Assembly: GCA_954871275.1 (NCBI GenBank)
Contig: OX940986.1
Location: forward strand, 7,923,170 to 7,987,169
Direction: 5' to 3'
DNA length: 64,000 nucleotides
Origin: Leptopterna dolabrata
Lineage: Eukaryota; Arthropoda; Insecta; Hemiptera; Miridae
The position numbers and the translations under genes are program-made. Of this stretch, positions 57,101 through 63,226 are shown in pieces. The notes beneath the pieces were generated by a model. The model was not told where the DNA came from. It saw only the letters and a list, made by a program, of their open reading frames with translations, and made no database searches. Each line of letters opens with the position of its first letter. The stretch's first letter is position 1.

Positions 57101-57806
57101 ATACTCGCTTTGCTATCAGAATTCGGTCAATCATTGGAGGCGTCGCAACGGTTTACAGAGCAGCGCTAGGACCCGCCAAATGTAAAAACCCCACGATCTC
57201 GAGTCCCAGGACTTGAATTTAGATTGGTGATGAACTCTCTAACATCAACAATACATTGGACAATACTCGGCGCCAATACGTGTTTGGTATTATTGTCTTG
57301 GTCACGAAATTCCCAGTGGTTGAAACTGATAACACAAGTTAGGCCATCCAAGGTTCTTACTGATGCAAGTGAACCGACGTACTTTTGGTATGTCCTGGCC
57401 ATACTTGAAGGATCCACTAGTTCATACTGGATCTTCAAAAAATGAGACGACAAAAGTAGGAACAATATGAAGCAGAGAGCCATGTGCCGCTCAACGACAC
57501 TGAAGGGCTATTGTACTACGTAATTCAGATTTAAACAATGTAATATAAAGGTAAACTGCAGGTTATTTCATGTGTCGTTACTCCTTAAAATGGATGAGTA
57601 CGAGTCTAAACAACCTTTTGAATTAATTTTACCACAATCCTTCCAAAAATCATAAAAATAATAGTCAAATAAACAAAACGCTAACCGTCGTCAGCGTTGT
57701 CGAGTTTGAGTCCTTTGCCGACGAATTCAACGCCATTCAGAGGGATTTTAGTCGCTCCAAGTTGCTGCGTAAGCTCGCTGAGAGTTTTGTCAAAATTCTC
57801 ACTCAT
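29979..57806 (-). CDS. RanGAP1: Ran GTPase-activating protein 1 (RanGAP1), complete, 10 coding exons
   Basis: Stimulates GTP hydrolysis by Ran in the cytoplasm and at the nuclear pore, maintaining the Ran gradient for nuclear transport and spindle assembly. Exons in transcript order: 57806-57686, 55703-55513, 53901-53722, 50400-50266, 48240-47968, 40644-40457, 37087-36859, 34915-34838, 32688-32500, 30119-29979. Every junction has AG/GT signals and compatible phase, giving 574 residues (human has 587). Residues about 40-360 are the leucine-rich-repeat GAP domain, with LRR stretches such as LEFLNLEGN and LRILNLNDN. The segment DMFTSRLKTEIPPAL (about 90-104) contains the invariant arginine region (R95 here). 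Residues 363-440 form an acidic linker, followed by a C-terminal helical domain with an IKFE SUMO-type motif around K528. The start is the first ATG, beginning MSENFDK. Introns are swollen by transposons. Identity is recognised from the family sequence; exon limits were worked out by hand from splice sites. Confidence 0.97.
30551..31763 (+). mobile_element. hAT-type MITE in RanGAP1 intron 9, with nested MITE
   Basis: The ends are AGGGATGGGATATCG and its complement at 31743-31763. The flanking octamers CTCAAATT and CTCAAACG match at 6 of 8. Both arms (30551-30704 and 31354-31763) are strings of ATCGATAT-type motifs. A 649-bp Harbinger-type MITE splits it, so this is the older insertion. Confidence 0.7.
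30705..31353 (+). mobile_element. Harbinger-type MITE, copy 1 (649 bp)
   Basis: Bounded by TAA on both sides (30702-30704 and 31354-31356). The terminal inverted repeats are imperfect (start GGCTCAACTTCAGTCACCAG, end TTTTTGGTGAACGTGGGCC). Alignable over nearly its whole length, inverted, with 49495-50133. It is nested in the hAT MITE. Confidence 0.8.
32117..32439 (+). mobile_element. Small hAT-type MITE next to RanGAP1 exon 9
   Basis: 323 bp with ends TAGTGACGTTCTGAT and AGTATTGGAATGTCACTA, the same ends as the element at 26951-27540. The flanking octamers CTCTTGCT and CTCTTGGT match at 7 of 8. Near the right end, a unit of about 38 bp containing TTAGTTAATATCG repeats three to four times. 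Confidence 0.75.
32500..32688 (-). other. RanGAP1: RanGAP1 coding exon 9
   Basis: Sixty-three codons, phase 0, ending LLPAYLGLIK. This part resembles the human C-terminal helical domain up to GLLKSED. The last codon is the candidate SUMO-acceptor lysine. A hAT MITE (32117-32439) begins 61 bp beyond the donor. Confidence 0.9.
32790..33395 (+). repeat. Dispersed arthropod repeat beginning ACTAGCTG
   Basis: Begins AACTAGCTGTGTACCCGCG, includes two long poly-C runs (from 32900 and 33020), and ends with a (CAAA)n/(CAGA)n tract and TTTTATTATATGTATAGAT. Repeats with this start and end are common in arthropod genomes. I recognise the pattern but cannot assign the class. It lies in RanGAP1 intron 8. 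Confidence 0.55.
34121..34835 (+). repeat. Solo-LTR-like repeat with adjoining remnant in RanGAP1 intron 8
   Basis: From 34368 (TGTGACGGTATATGGGAA) to about 34600 it matches two separated blocks in thioredoxin intron 3 (22571-22640 and 23697-23795). Shared signatures include TCCCGATCTTTTTGAC and GGGGCAGCTGTCAC. The preceding segment (34121-34367) looks like decayed mobile-element sequence. The repeat ends immediately before exon 8. Confidence 0.5.
34838..34915 (-). other. RanGAP1: RanGAP1 coding exon 8
   Basis: Twenty-six codons, phase 0, encoding DTNIFNPFAKIAPSDVYDQ. Splice signals are strong (TTTCAG acceptor, GTAAGT donor). It belongs to the start of the C-terminal domain. Conservation is weak here, so the call rests on phase, splice strength and position. 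Confidence 0.85.
35230..35435 (+). repeat. Partial copy of the 54277-54740 MITE
   Basis: GATTCATGAGTAAAAACGTA and AGCTATTCAGTAAAACAGAT match 54580-54640. It ends TTTTAGTGAACAGGCCCCCAG like the full element. The left terminus is missing. RanGAP1 intron 7. Confidence 0.55.
36300..36820 (+). repeat. Repeat with GC-rich head and inverted 20-mer
   Basis: Contains CTTCGCGCCTCGGCGGGGGG (36350 region). AACATGGAATCATGTTTTAG at 36420-36440 is found inverted at 36780-36800. This suggests a small inverted-repeat element. It ends 40 bp from RanGAP1 exon 7. Confidence 0.4.
36859..37087 (-). other. RanGAP1: RanGAP1 coding exon 7 (acidic linker)
   Basis: 229 nt. One base completes a serine codon and 76 codons follow. 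Roughly half of the residues are Asp or Glu, beginning DDEGSEDEVEGEGED. This matches the family's acidic linker between the LRR and C-terminal domains. The donor is GTGAGG. Confidence 0.93.
37160..37430 (+). repeat. MITE-like inverted repeat
   Basis: ATATGAATAAATAACAG and TGTATTTATTCATACC, with CATCATCAGGTAC and CTGATGATGCAC inside, make an imperfect hairpin. It sits between RanGAP1 exon 7 and the Mutator-like element. Confidence 0.4.
37459..38419 (+). mobile_element. Mutator-like (MULE) element with clustered subterminal repeats
   Basis: Seven copies of a 14-bp motif (GTAAAAATCCTCCC type) sit at the two ends in opposite orientation: 37459, 37500 and 37544 at the left; 38312, 38346, 38376 and 38406 at the right, spaced 30-45 bp. 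They enclose one internally deleted transposase frame. A target duplication is not obvious. Antisense within RanGAP1 intron 6. Confidence 0.65.
37686..38191 (+). pseudogene. Internally deleted FLYWCH-like/MULE transposase
   Basis: Residues about 19-54 (GDYKFSYHKELSGG, then WKCTAKNCKAYLKT) look like the start of a FLYWCH/WRKY-GCM1 zinc finger without its histidines. After a jump near residue 60, NACESFHSHFKTNF and YHFTDSLITIQSETYVKI match the C-terminal part of MULE transposases. A nine-A run at 38075-38083 then shifts the frame. The continuation VTRTIQKFERGELTLYSLIK is read in another frame to TAG at 38189-38191. The DDE core is deleted. Confidence 0.65.
38490..39870 (+). pseudogene. Degraded non-LTR (LINE) reverse transcriptase
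   Basis: RT motifs appear in broken frames: NGKALRPDQIHVELIK (38500), DSQFGFQNGVGTREALF (38727), DYRKAFDSAKHDKM (38817), EKGVRQGCILSPLLFNLYSE (38970), ADNTVVLASSLPDLQHL (39135), TLNVTKTKVMVFSKQ (39220) and YKYLGVLVDEG (39320). The C-terminal part has ILRIPWDRRVTNLEVL and KTRYIGHVMRGDRYELL (39575-39720), then RVASDKEELSVWIANL. At least four frameshifts or stops; the catalytic FADD box now reads ADN. Antisense in RanGAP1 intron 6. Confidence 0.85.
40018..40265 (+). repeat. Hairpin MITE near RanGAP1 exon 6
   Basis: Arms of 75-80 bp: AAAGAAAAACGGAGTTATTA... is mirrored by ...AATAACTCCGTTTTTCTTT. They contain GTTGTCTATTTCCAC and ATACCGGTTTC on both arms. Confidence 0.65.
40457..40644 (-). other. 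RanGAP1: RanGAP1 coding exon 6
   Basis: 188 nt (62 codons plus two bases). It encodes the last LRRs: MLNMTSNEISGSAG and LKVVQLGENSFGREL. It ends in FSLSI just before the acidic linker, exactly where human RanGAP1 has LASLSDDED. The donor is GTACTG. Confidence 0.93.
41565..41754 (-). repeat. 3' LTR of the retrotransposon
   Basis: 190 bp, base-for-base the same as 45864-46053. It includes TGACGTCA at 41700-41707. The target duplication GGGAT precedes it at 41560-41564. Confidence 0.95.
41755..41770 (-). other. Polypurine tract of the retrotransposon
   Basis: Sixteen purines in a row on the element strand (AGGAAAAAAAGGGGGA) end exactly at the 3' LTR. This is the expected plus-strand primer site. 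Confidence 0.85.
41771..45781 (-). CDS. Gag-Pol polyprotein of the LTR retrotransposon
   Basis: 1,336 residues in one frame, starting at the ATG of MSESDSAVN; the open frame extends ten codons upstream without another ATG. Order: gag (about 1-260) with two zinc knuckles, CX2CX3HX4C and CX2CX4HX3C, near 224-256; aspartic protease with DTGA near 316; reverse transcriptase about 430-600 with LDAIKGFWQM and AIDDIL as the catalytic box (Asp 582-583); RNase H about 725-840 (D729, E764, D792, D837); integrase with an HHCC zinc site about 938-977 and catalytic D1005, D1058 and E1094. Gag and pol are fused with no frameshift or stop. The stop codon directly borders the polypurine tract. All catalytic residues are intact, so the element could be competent. 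Confidence 0.95.
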   Translation of the reverse strand: MSESDSAVNLRPPGPLQVDEHSLNMAKEWGSWLQSFEWYAEAINLDKKKPKKQVATFMTVIGSGALPIYQTFQLTDATKADLTAIKKLFQDYFTPKVNKTYERLLFNRIVQKPGQPFGEFITQVVNQANKCEFGTLRDELICDRIVVGIVSDEVRKSLLEKEGLKLETAKQICQTAELACMHLSEMKTAESAQINAIRNKLQDKQSKSKQKGNKNKQSDDQYHCKRCNTTHGRRSCPAYRNRCSKCNFRGHFPECCKSKKVDTCCTQDSTQSTRQDYTDAMYDLFIGSLQKTLNNSVDWIEEIEFPGRHKVPMKLDTGAQGDILTITEVKRLKLKLSPCKVKSLISYCHNATPVVGESMALVKTKHGIERRLCFLVVEAGHQCILGKDSCEKLGLIKRVETLENGELYAGIGCVKDFVYDIDLIDEPNFKIFPPRKIPYPVRDKVKLELDKMVQNQIVTPMNEPTPAVSPMVVVWKDNKPRICLDLTALNKNIKRRHFPLQTIEEVATKIHGSTRYTKLDAIKGFWQMRVSPRTSKYLTFSTPWGRFSCLRLPFGLSAAPEVFQSLMCHLLGNIEGVEIAIDDILIHAPNETKLAEITEKVLTRLKEAGIRLNREKCVFNVPQVKFLGHIISGKGLEADPAKIEAINRLKPPTNVKELERLLGMVTYLGKFIKNLSELTAPLRELKKQEVEWHWHEEQAQAFKKVIEAIQNTPVLRHYNPKEGVKLSVDSSSTAVGAVLLQNDQPVAYSSKALSPSQLNWSQLEKEANAILYGCKKFHPYVWGNPDLVIESDHKPLEAIMKKPLSSAPARLQKILFEIMPYNPTLVYKKGKELYIADILSRDCENPLEQDEIPNIVVHVSIPFSKARFEELKQAITKDFNLVQLQKYIVEGWPDKKSLVQETLRNYFSFKEELAIYEGILLKGSQIIIPTKMVEVMLHELHRGHKGVEGCLKLAREVIYWPSMVHDITNFVQACTTCQSYQKDKPMEKLNLEEVPTRPWQIVGSDLFHFDSKEYVIIVDAYSGFFDFQLLTNTSSLSVIHKLKYWFSIHGIPDKLKTDGGPQYSSQQFKEFAQSWNFIHQVSSPKFARSNGLVERYVQEAKVLMNKCAKEKSDIYLVLLNHRNVPRKHIGSPTQRLMGRRTKTSLPCVPSLLNPRTINPSEVKSALEKWQREQKYHADKGKTPHQVFKMGKQVMWRQSPRNWTQAEVVQEYQPGSNSYIIRTPDGVTYRRNSWYLRPRRSHQGEVPLDKGSQTTPSLADGAWKSVSTPQHDSGSIIELTTQKVAQTPSPISRPPKVCISPPKKQVSPKPTMDGSSQPAPRTTRSGRSIIKPQRLNL
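45851..45863 (-). other. Primer-binding site, tRNA-Phe type
   Basis: Directly next to the 5' LTR. On the element strand it reads TGGTGCCGAAACC, the complement of the 3' end of metazoan tRNA-Phe (GGTTTCGGCACCA) over 13 bases. The tRNA assignment is from memory of the tRNA-Phe acceptor stem. Confidence 0.8.
45864..46053 (-). repeat. 5' LTR of the retrotransposon
   Basis: 190 bp, identical to the other LTR. It contains a perfect palindromic CRE/ATF site TGACGTCA at 45999-46006 with a related TGATGTCA about 10 bp further on. No canonical AATAAA is visible. Confidence 0.95.
46320..46960 (+). repeat. Repeat cluster beside the retrotransposon
   Basis: A copy of the GTGTCACTCCAGACGATA family (46320-46620) runs into about 2.3 tandem copies of a roughly 140-bp unit (46625-46935). 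The unit contains GAGCATTTAAAGTGCGCAAA and TGCACGCTGAACACGATGGT. A poly-C run follows (46965-46985). Confidence 0.6.
46980..47967. other. RanGAP1 intron 5, 5' part: no gene
   Basis: GTAGGTAG-rich DNA with a fragment of the high-copy repeat at 47540-47620. The short plus-strand frames here have no domain signal. Confidence 0.45.
47968..48240 (-). other. RanGAP1: RanGAP1 coding exon 5
   Basis: Ninety-one codons, phase 0, the largest exon. It carries three LRRs, including LRILNLNDNTITKEGAVHLA and LTSLNVGDCLLKSEGA. The donor is GTGAGT. The intron that follows (47967-40645, 7.3 kb) contains the LTR retrotransposon. Confidence 0.95.
48241..49494. other. RanGAP1 intron 4, no gene
   Basis: 48660-48930 repeats GATCCCGTTCC and CTCTCGGA-type words in a loosely palindromic pattern. 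49130-49340 repeats TTCTTTAGTTC and GGTGGATACTACAT. Both look like decayed repeats. Confidence 0.4.
49495..50133 (-). mobile_element. Harbinger-type MITE, copy 2 (639 bp) in RanGAP1 intron 4
   Basis: Inverted homologue of 30705-31353. Ends GGCCCACTTTCACCA and TGGTGAAAGTGGGCT, with TCA flanking both sides (49492-49494 and 50134-50136). The two copies differ by scattered substitutions and small indels. They establish the family boundaries and the TNA duplication. Confidence 0.8.
50266..50400 (-). other. RanGAP1: RanGAP1 coding exon 4
   Basis: Forty-five codons, phase 0. It contains ALKVFIAGRNRLENPG, near-identical to the corresponding vertebrate RanGAP1 LRR. The acceptor is TTTGCAG and the donor is GTAAGT. 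Confidence 0.95.
50401..52379. other. RanGAP1 intron 3, part before the satellite: no gene
   Basis: 51000-51240 shares AAATAATAAACCRYTGTG-like and CGAGGGTATTG segments, inverted, with 35090-35200 in intron 7. The 129-codon frame at 51427 shows no domain. Confidence 0.4.
52380..53360. repeat. 35-bp satellite array in RanGAP1 intron 3
   Basis: About 28 units of a 35-bp motif (core GACAATGAAATACGGTATTC then GAAACTTTTCAAAAA) with substitutions and units of 33-36 bp. The units lie directly head to tail with no spacers. ORFs across it (for example 52497-52703) just translate the repeat. Confidence 0.9.
53722..53901 (-). other. RanGAP1: RanGAP1 coding exon 3
   Basis: Sixty codons, phase 0 at both ends. 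It encodes LRR units LEVLELSDNASGPIGVEG and LKELRMANMGLGITGAQ. The acceptor is TTTCTAG and the donor is GTACTC. The 35-bp satellite lies about 360 bp downstream in transcript orientation. Confidence 0.95.
54000..55057 (+). mobile_element. DNA-transposon-like element in RanGAP1 intron 2 with nested MITE
   Basis: The ends GGCTGTGGTTACACTG and its near-complement CAATGTAACCACAGCC bracket about 1.06 kb. A 464-bp MITE lies at 54277-54740. The flanks (TAA and CAA) are only partly matching, so the target duplication is uncertain. Confidence 0.55.
54277..54740 (+). mobile_element. MITE with CTGGGGGCCTATTCACTAA ends
   Basis: The terminal inverted repeats CTGGGGGCCTATTCACTAA and AGTGAATAAGCCCCCAG are near-perfect. 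CAC is found on each side. AGAGA/TCTCT-rich motifs recur inside. Confidence 0.65.
55513..55703 (-). other. RanGAP1: RanGAP1 coding exon 2
   Basis: 191 nt: it completes the codon begun in exon 1 and ends in phase 0. It carries the first LRRs (LEFLNLEGNTIGVEAA) and the DMFTSRLKTEIPPAL segment that contains the conserved arginine. The donor is GTGAGA. Confidence 0.95.
56080..56660. repeat. Degenerate tandem repeat in RanGAP1 intron 1
   Basis: A unit of roughly 120-150 bp recurs about four times. Each has GTCTGCCACTCCGGAGCCGA or a variant (56175, 56455, 56578) and TTACTAGTTGACG-type segments. There is no coding sense. Confidence 0.5.
57166..57483 (-). CDS. Candidate small secreted protein nested in RanGAP1 intron 1
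   Basis: 105-residue single-exon frame from a true ATG. Residues 1-16 (MALCFILFLLLSSHFL) look like a signal peptide. The rest is hydrophilic with two cysteines (50 and 77) and two N-glycosylation sequons (NNT at 64, NSS at 89). The 35 bases before the ATG contain TTCAGTG, which resembles the arthropod initiator, with a TATATTA further upstream. It does not overlap any repeat I recognise. I do not recognise the family, and a chance ORF remains possible because no homology or poly(A) signal is apparent. Confidence 0.35.
   Translation of the reverse strand: MALCFILFLLLSSHFLKIQYELVDPSSMARTYQKYVGSLASVRTLDGLTCVISFNHWEFRDQDNNTKHVLAPSIVQCIVDVREFITNLNSSPGTRDRGVFTFGGS
57686..57806 (-). other. RanGAP1: RanGAP1 coding exon 1
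   Basis: Forty codons plus one base (phase 1). It encodes the N-terminal region ending GKGLKLDNADD, the cap that precedes the first LRR in RanGAP proteins. The donor is GTTAGC on the minus strand. Upstream (57807-57900) is AT-rich leader and no further exon is evident. Confidence 0.93.
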
Positions 57807-57876
57807 TTTTCTTCTTCAAAATGAACAATTTTAAAAAAAATAAAGATAACACTCAACAGCACAGAACGCCGAAAAC

Positions 57877-59420
57877 AGCGTGATGCACAGAAAACCCTAC
57901 TATACTACGTACAGAAGGGACACTCAGGGTGGGGGGTGGTTGCCAGCATACAGCTGCTGCGACGCGGAAATTAGTGGCCAAAACCTGAACTAAGACCCCC
58001 CGAATCCACGCGCATGCGCCTGACACCTTGGTTACCGCCCCACTCCTACTTCGTTGCTACAACAAACCCCCGCCACCATTCCTCAACACCATCCCCCCTC
58101 CACCCCCCGACCACATTTCCATCCGCCTCTCTTCCACACCCTTGGTAAATGTACGAGAAAGGATGAAATTAATACAATTAAAGCAAATGTACGGTAAAAC
58201 AATATTTATTCAACAATATGGATTGAACAGTTATTACAATTCGAACATATGACATCACAGTTCGTGGATAGTTGATATCATTAATTTAATTGCATTCTAA
58301 TTATCTATTGTCGTCAGTGGCGTAGCCAGGGGGGGTTAGTGGGGGTAATAACCCCCCCATTGGCTCGAAAACCTTATCACAAATTAAAATTAAATCTTAA
58401 GAATAGTCCATCACAAAAGTAACAAACAAATACAAGAATCACATTAAACGGTAATTCAAAATATGACTGAAAAGCTAAATAATATTACGTTTATTTGACT
58501 CCCTTCGAATTTTTGAAAATTGTTCATCCTTTTGTATGGCAATAAGATCATTTTGGCGAAATTTGGAATTTTTATAACATACCCAAGGTCAGATATCGTC
58601 TGGAGTGACACATACGTATACATTTATGTTAAAATCTATCTATGATTGATATCATTAATTTAATTGCATTCTAATTATCTATTGTCGTCACAATGAAATT
58701 GTTAGACCATCGTCAATATTGATAGACTATTATTACAATTCGAACATATACTGACATCACAGCTCGTGGATAGTTGATATCATTAATTCTATTTTATTGT
58801 CGTCACAATGAAATTGTTAGACCATCGTCAATATTGATTGACTAGTTATTACAATTCGAACATAACATATTGACATCACAGGAAAGCAGTTGGATGAGTC
58901 TTATATCGAACGTCACATCCGATAGCGGCGCACTTGAAATTTACAACCCAACTCATACTTATCTAGAAAACGAACGACTTCAGTTAATGAAAAATACGAA
59001 TTCCGTACATGAAAGCAGTATTTTCAAATTTCACGAGCCTATTACCTACGTAAGTTTTATTACTAACCTCGTCGCACGTTACAACGTAGAAAGTTTCTGT
59101 AAGAAAGTTTGTGTGGTGAATTAAATGGAATGAAATGAAAAACAATGGAATGAAATGAAATTAAAACCTCCTCGCGCGTTAAAACGTAGTTAAAACGTAA
59201 AACCTGTAGTGATGAATACGTAGTATACTAGGGTTTTCTGTGGATGAAATCGTAGGTATAATATTATTGTCATACAAGAAAATACAAATGGCGGAACGGA
59301 GTCGGAGCGTCTACATGAGTTGGTGGGTGGTAGGGTGGGAGAAGACGTGCGATCGCAGCGATAACTGGAAATTAGTGCCAGAACCGTGAACTAGCACCGG
59401 TGTCATGGGGCTGGCGTGAT
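57877..59420. repeat. Duplicated segments around the RanGAP1 5' flank
   Basis: CAGAAAACCCTACTATACTACG (57882-57903) is present inverted at about 59218-59240. GGAAATTAGTGGCCAAAACC (57967) has a direct counterpart GGAAATTAGTGCCAGAACC (59368). The first copy lies within 200 bp of the RanGAP1 start codon. Confidence 0.45.
58228..58880. repeat. Tandem duplication upstream of RanGAP1
   Basis: GATATCATTAATTTAATTGC, CTATTGTCGTCA and TTATTACAATTCGAACATAT recur two to three times (58200-58315, 58645-58770, 58772-58880). A segment beginning GTGGCGTAGCCAGGGGGG (58316), resembling a hAT terminus, interrupts the first copy. Confidence 0.6.
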
Positions 59421-61029
59421 GCGTGGATTCTGGATAGGAAAACAAACAACGCGCCAGCATGGATAATAAAAACTCTTATAATATCCACGGCACCCGCGTC
59501 ACTTTCTTCTTCTTCTTTCCGGTTACTAGCCTTGGCCACAGCCATGCCAGACATAAGTGGTCGGTCGTAAAGAGAGTTGTAAGTTGGTGTGGATCATGCA
59601 CCGAGGTTTTAGGCGATTTTCGAAGGAGGTGGGTTCATTATGAACATTAGGTTGTTAGTTATTCAATATTCAAATTATAATATTAACGAGGAAGTTTCGC
59701 TTCCAAGGAAGCGAAAACTTTATGATCACTCTTAGCTGGAAAACAATTTTGAGGTCCAAAATGAAAATTTCTACTCGCAGTAACCTCTGAACAATTTAAT
59801 TCGTTCACTTTCACTATTAGTAGGTAGGACCTATTTGATAAATTTACGAAAACGTGAAATTCTTGCAACGTCCTACAGTTTCATTCGGCTTCAGCAAACA
59901 TTATCCAGTTCTCCAGCCCAATTATTCTTTTTCGATGAGGTCAGTCGGGGAATGAGGAACAAGCAGAGATTCTCCCCTATAATAGATTTTTGCAGGACCA
60001 AATCCACCAGCGATGGCAGGTAGTAGGTACAACATCAAGAGGAATACCAAGATATATCCATATCTCTTATACGTGCAAGTACGATTTTGTGGGAATTATA
60101 TAAGTATGTATTATAAATACAAAAATACGTACCTGTTAACCCGATAACCTGTTAATTGAAGCACTGTCGAAAATTCGTCGCGACATGAAATCACTGAGTT
60201 TTAACCACACCAACTTTGTGATTTTGATGATAATCATAACGTAGAAGCGAGAGGCAGGTAAGTATACGTGAACTCTTCTTCTGCTGGGCCGAATCTTAGG
60301 CTGTAACAGTGGTAGTAAACTGTAACATAAATATATGTAGAATTGATTAGTTGTCTTGACCTGAGGGTTGGGCGAATAAATGAAACGTTTCTGTAGGCCT
60401 AACTAATCAATAAATAAATGCTAATCAATAAATTCTACTTATACTGAGCGGTCAAAAACTACAAACGCCATAAATATGTCTTAGGGACGAATCTCGACAA
60501 TCATGACTGGAATCCGACATTCGGTATTATGTATTATATTTATCATTCATCTACATAGGGACTACAGTATTCCCTCATAGTGTAAAAAATAATGTACAAT
60601 TAATACCTACATCACAGTTGGTACCTATGTACAAAACATTAGGTACCTAATACATGAATAATTTCAGTAATACTTAAGAAATAAGACGCGCTTAAAACAC
60701 AGTTTTACAATTTTTTAAAATTTAATAAATTTAATGTTAAATGTTAAAAAATGTTATTAGTATTATAGGTCTAAAGGACACCTGATCCTCGTGATTTGGA
60801 TAGCAATTACTGCACTAGGAAAATTCTCGTCGCATGCAACTGCAGTATACTACGGTACTGAAAATAAGGAGCCTGAGAACGATTTTAAGATCCTTCACTC
60901 AGAATCCTATGTAGGTGCCACCTCCCTACATATACATACCACCTTTTTTTTTAATAAGGCATCTCTCCAAGACTACCTACGTAGGTACCTACTGTTAGGG
61001 TAATCCAGGCAACCTATGCCAAATGGGCA
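59421..61029. other. 5' flank of RanGAP1, no gene confirmed
   Basis: A minus-strand frame from 59554 (MSGMAVAKASNRKEEEESDA) could be an N-terminal exon but has no good donor or homology. The rest is AT-rich and stop-dense. Confidence 0.4.
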
Positions 61030-61520
61030 ATCTCCTTTTCTTGGCCAAATTCTGTTCAGTAACAGAAATTAACACTTATCACATAACGAGGTGTTATTGT
61101 CAGAAACTATTGGCAGAAAACGCGTGGAAGTTGAATTTCTGAGTTCTCGCTAGAAATGACGGAGTAGTTCAAATCAAATCACTTTAAATTAAACGATGTA
61201 CAAAATCGCAGTGGATGGATGAAACCACAAATTTATAAATAAGTAAATTTAAAAACGTCCTCAAACACAGGGGAAGGTCACAGCAAATGTCAATTCTAAT
61301 CTTGCGTTGTTGGCAGCACTGAGAACCTTCCCTCCCAGGCTTCACTCCGCGTCATTGGGCTACCAGCCAATTAGATGTCAACAGACCTGATACGTCATTT
61401 TTTAACGCATTTTTAACTTTTAACCGCCCTCATTTTTAAAAAATAACGCTTATTTTTGAAAACGGGTTTCAAACTACCATTCTTCCAAGAGTTCTGAATA
61501 ATTTTTTTAAGAAACAAATT
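61030..61520 (+). repeat. Two adjoining interspersed repeat copies
   Basis: 61030-61190 (ATTCTGTTCAGTAACAGAAA, GAATTTCTGAGTTCTCGCT) matches 17350-17450 and, inverted, 56810-56960. 61240-61520 matches 19300-19740. The same two families adjoin in thioredoxin intron 2 and RanGAP1 intron 1, so they may be one larger element. Confidence 0.45.
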
Positions 61521-61664
61521 GGACAAAATTCCCCATCCAAGTTAGTGCCGGGAGGAAAATTGTGGGACACCCTTCCATTGGGTATTCTTACTCTGCGCTG
61601 GCCTCCTTCACGTCTCATGTAGACAGTAACTATTTATCCTTTCTTTTAGGCTGGTAGGTTACAG

Positions 61665-62632
61665 GCGCGGATCCAAGGGGGGGGGTCACAGGGGTCATGA
61701 CCCCCCCCCCCCCCCCCCCCCCCCCCACAGAATCGGCCTGTATTTCAAAAACAGAGCTGAACGAATTGTTCACAAACCCGAAAACAAAAAAACCAAACGA
61801 AAACGAACCCAGTTTTTGTGAAATCAAAAACCAGAAACAAACCAAACGACCAAAGTCAACTTACCATATTGTTAACTTAAAACATTGGAAACAAAATATA
61901 ACAATAATTACGATTAAACTTTTTATAGAATACTGATTTTTTCTGTATTTGGTCAAATTGAAATTCCAATGCCCTCGCCACTAATTACTGTAATTTATAA
62001 TTACACAAACGGTAGACAGTGTTAAAAAAACTGAAAACAAAAAAGAACTATAAAAAATCTAAAAAGATTCGATCAAAAATGTCAAAATTAGTCGAATATA
62101 ATCGTACACTTGGTCCTACCAATGTTACTTTATATACAATTATGTCAATAAATTTACCTTGGTGTATCCGTCAAATTACACCTTGTTTATTTCTTCTTAT
62201 TTTTGTTAATTATTATCTTGTTTTTGTTTCGTTCTCGTTTTCTTTCCTGCCAAATTCAGTAAAAACGATACTGAATTCACTGAGATCAACAATAGATTGT
62301 TGTGGTTTCAATGTTTTGATTTGCAATCTCTGAAGTTAACGCTGCCATAAAATGCGCCAATTTGTTTGAAAACACATTAGGACACTTTTTTAGAAGAAAA
62401 TTGAAAATAAATACATTTATCAGTTAAATAATTAATAGATATTGAAAAATATTTTTTACATAAACAATGAATTTTATAAATAAATACAATTAATTTTGTA
62501 AGTAGACAAATTGGACGAGTTTAGGCATAAGGTTGAAAATTCGGTTTGTATTGTTCGTTTGGTTATTTTTTCTTATTTTATATATTGTTCTACCCTGTGA
62601 CCCCCTCCGGAAAAAAATTCTGGATCCGCCCC
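61665..62632 (+). mobile_element. hAT-like non-autonomous element, GGCGGATCCA ends
   Basis: CAGGCGCGGATCCAAGGGGG at the left and TCTGGATCCGCCCCTG at the right are inverted, with GGGGTCA and TGACCCC next to them. Ends of this form are typical of Tip100/Zaphod-like hAT elements. No matching 8-bp duplication is visible. The left end contains a run of about 30 C, likely to vary. Confidence 0.5.
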
Positions 62633-63226
62633 TGCAGTGCAATTCTGCAACTCGGTATGGCATCGTAACGACGATAAGATATCGTTAGCATAACAAAAAA
62701 TATCGATGCCACTAAATACCGACGATTGGTATTCTGTAAGTGCTCAATAGCGTCAGCTATCGCTTAATCGTCGATAAATTGTCGTTGCGGGGTCGTTTGC
62801 ATTTCGACGGCTCTAGACCCCCCCGTTATCCGTACCGAAAGCTTGTTACACCCAAAAAACTTGGCTTGACGTTGCTTTTCGGCGGTAGAAAGTTTTATGG
62901 TAAGTGTTTAACGTAACGGTAAGTATACCTACTTTTCTTTTGGCATGTTTTTTCAATTTTATTTGACGTAATAAGCCCAATGTAGGTAAATAGGTAGGTA
63001 AATTAGTGACTTAATAATTTATGGCAGTGATGTCATAAAAACATCGTAATAAATAACTTAAACGTTAAAATTACTTGATAGGTAGGTAGTTAGAAAGTTA
63101 TTGATATAGAAGACTTCTATAAGTGATATAGTCTATTTCACTTTGGGTAGTTATCTACTTTTTAGAATCGCATTTCACCATATATGTAGTTGTTACCTAC
63201 CGTATTTTTTCATGCGCTTATGAATT

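Noticed and set aside
59372..59554. Minus-strand ORF MSGMAVAKASNRKEEEE as a gene start
   Set aside because: No usable splice donor, no homology, and it cannot splice in phase to RanGAP1 exon 2.
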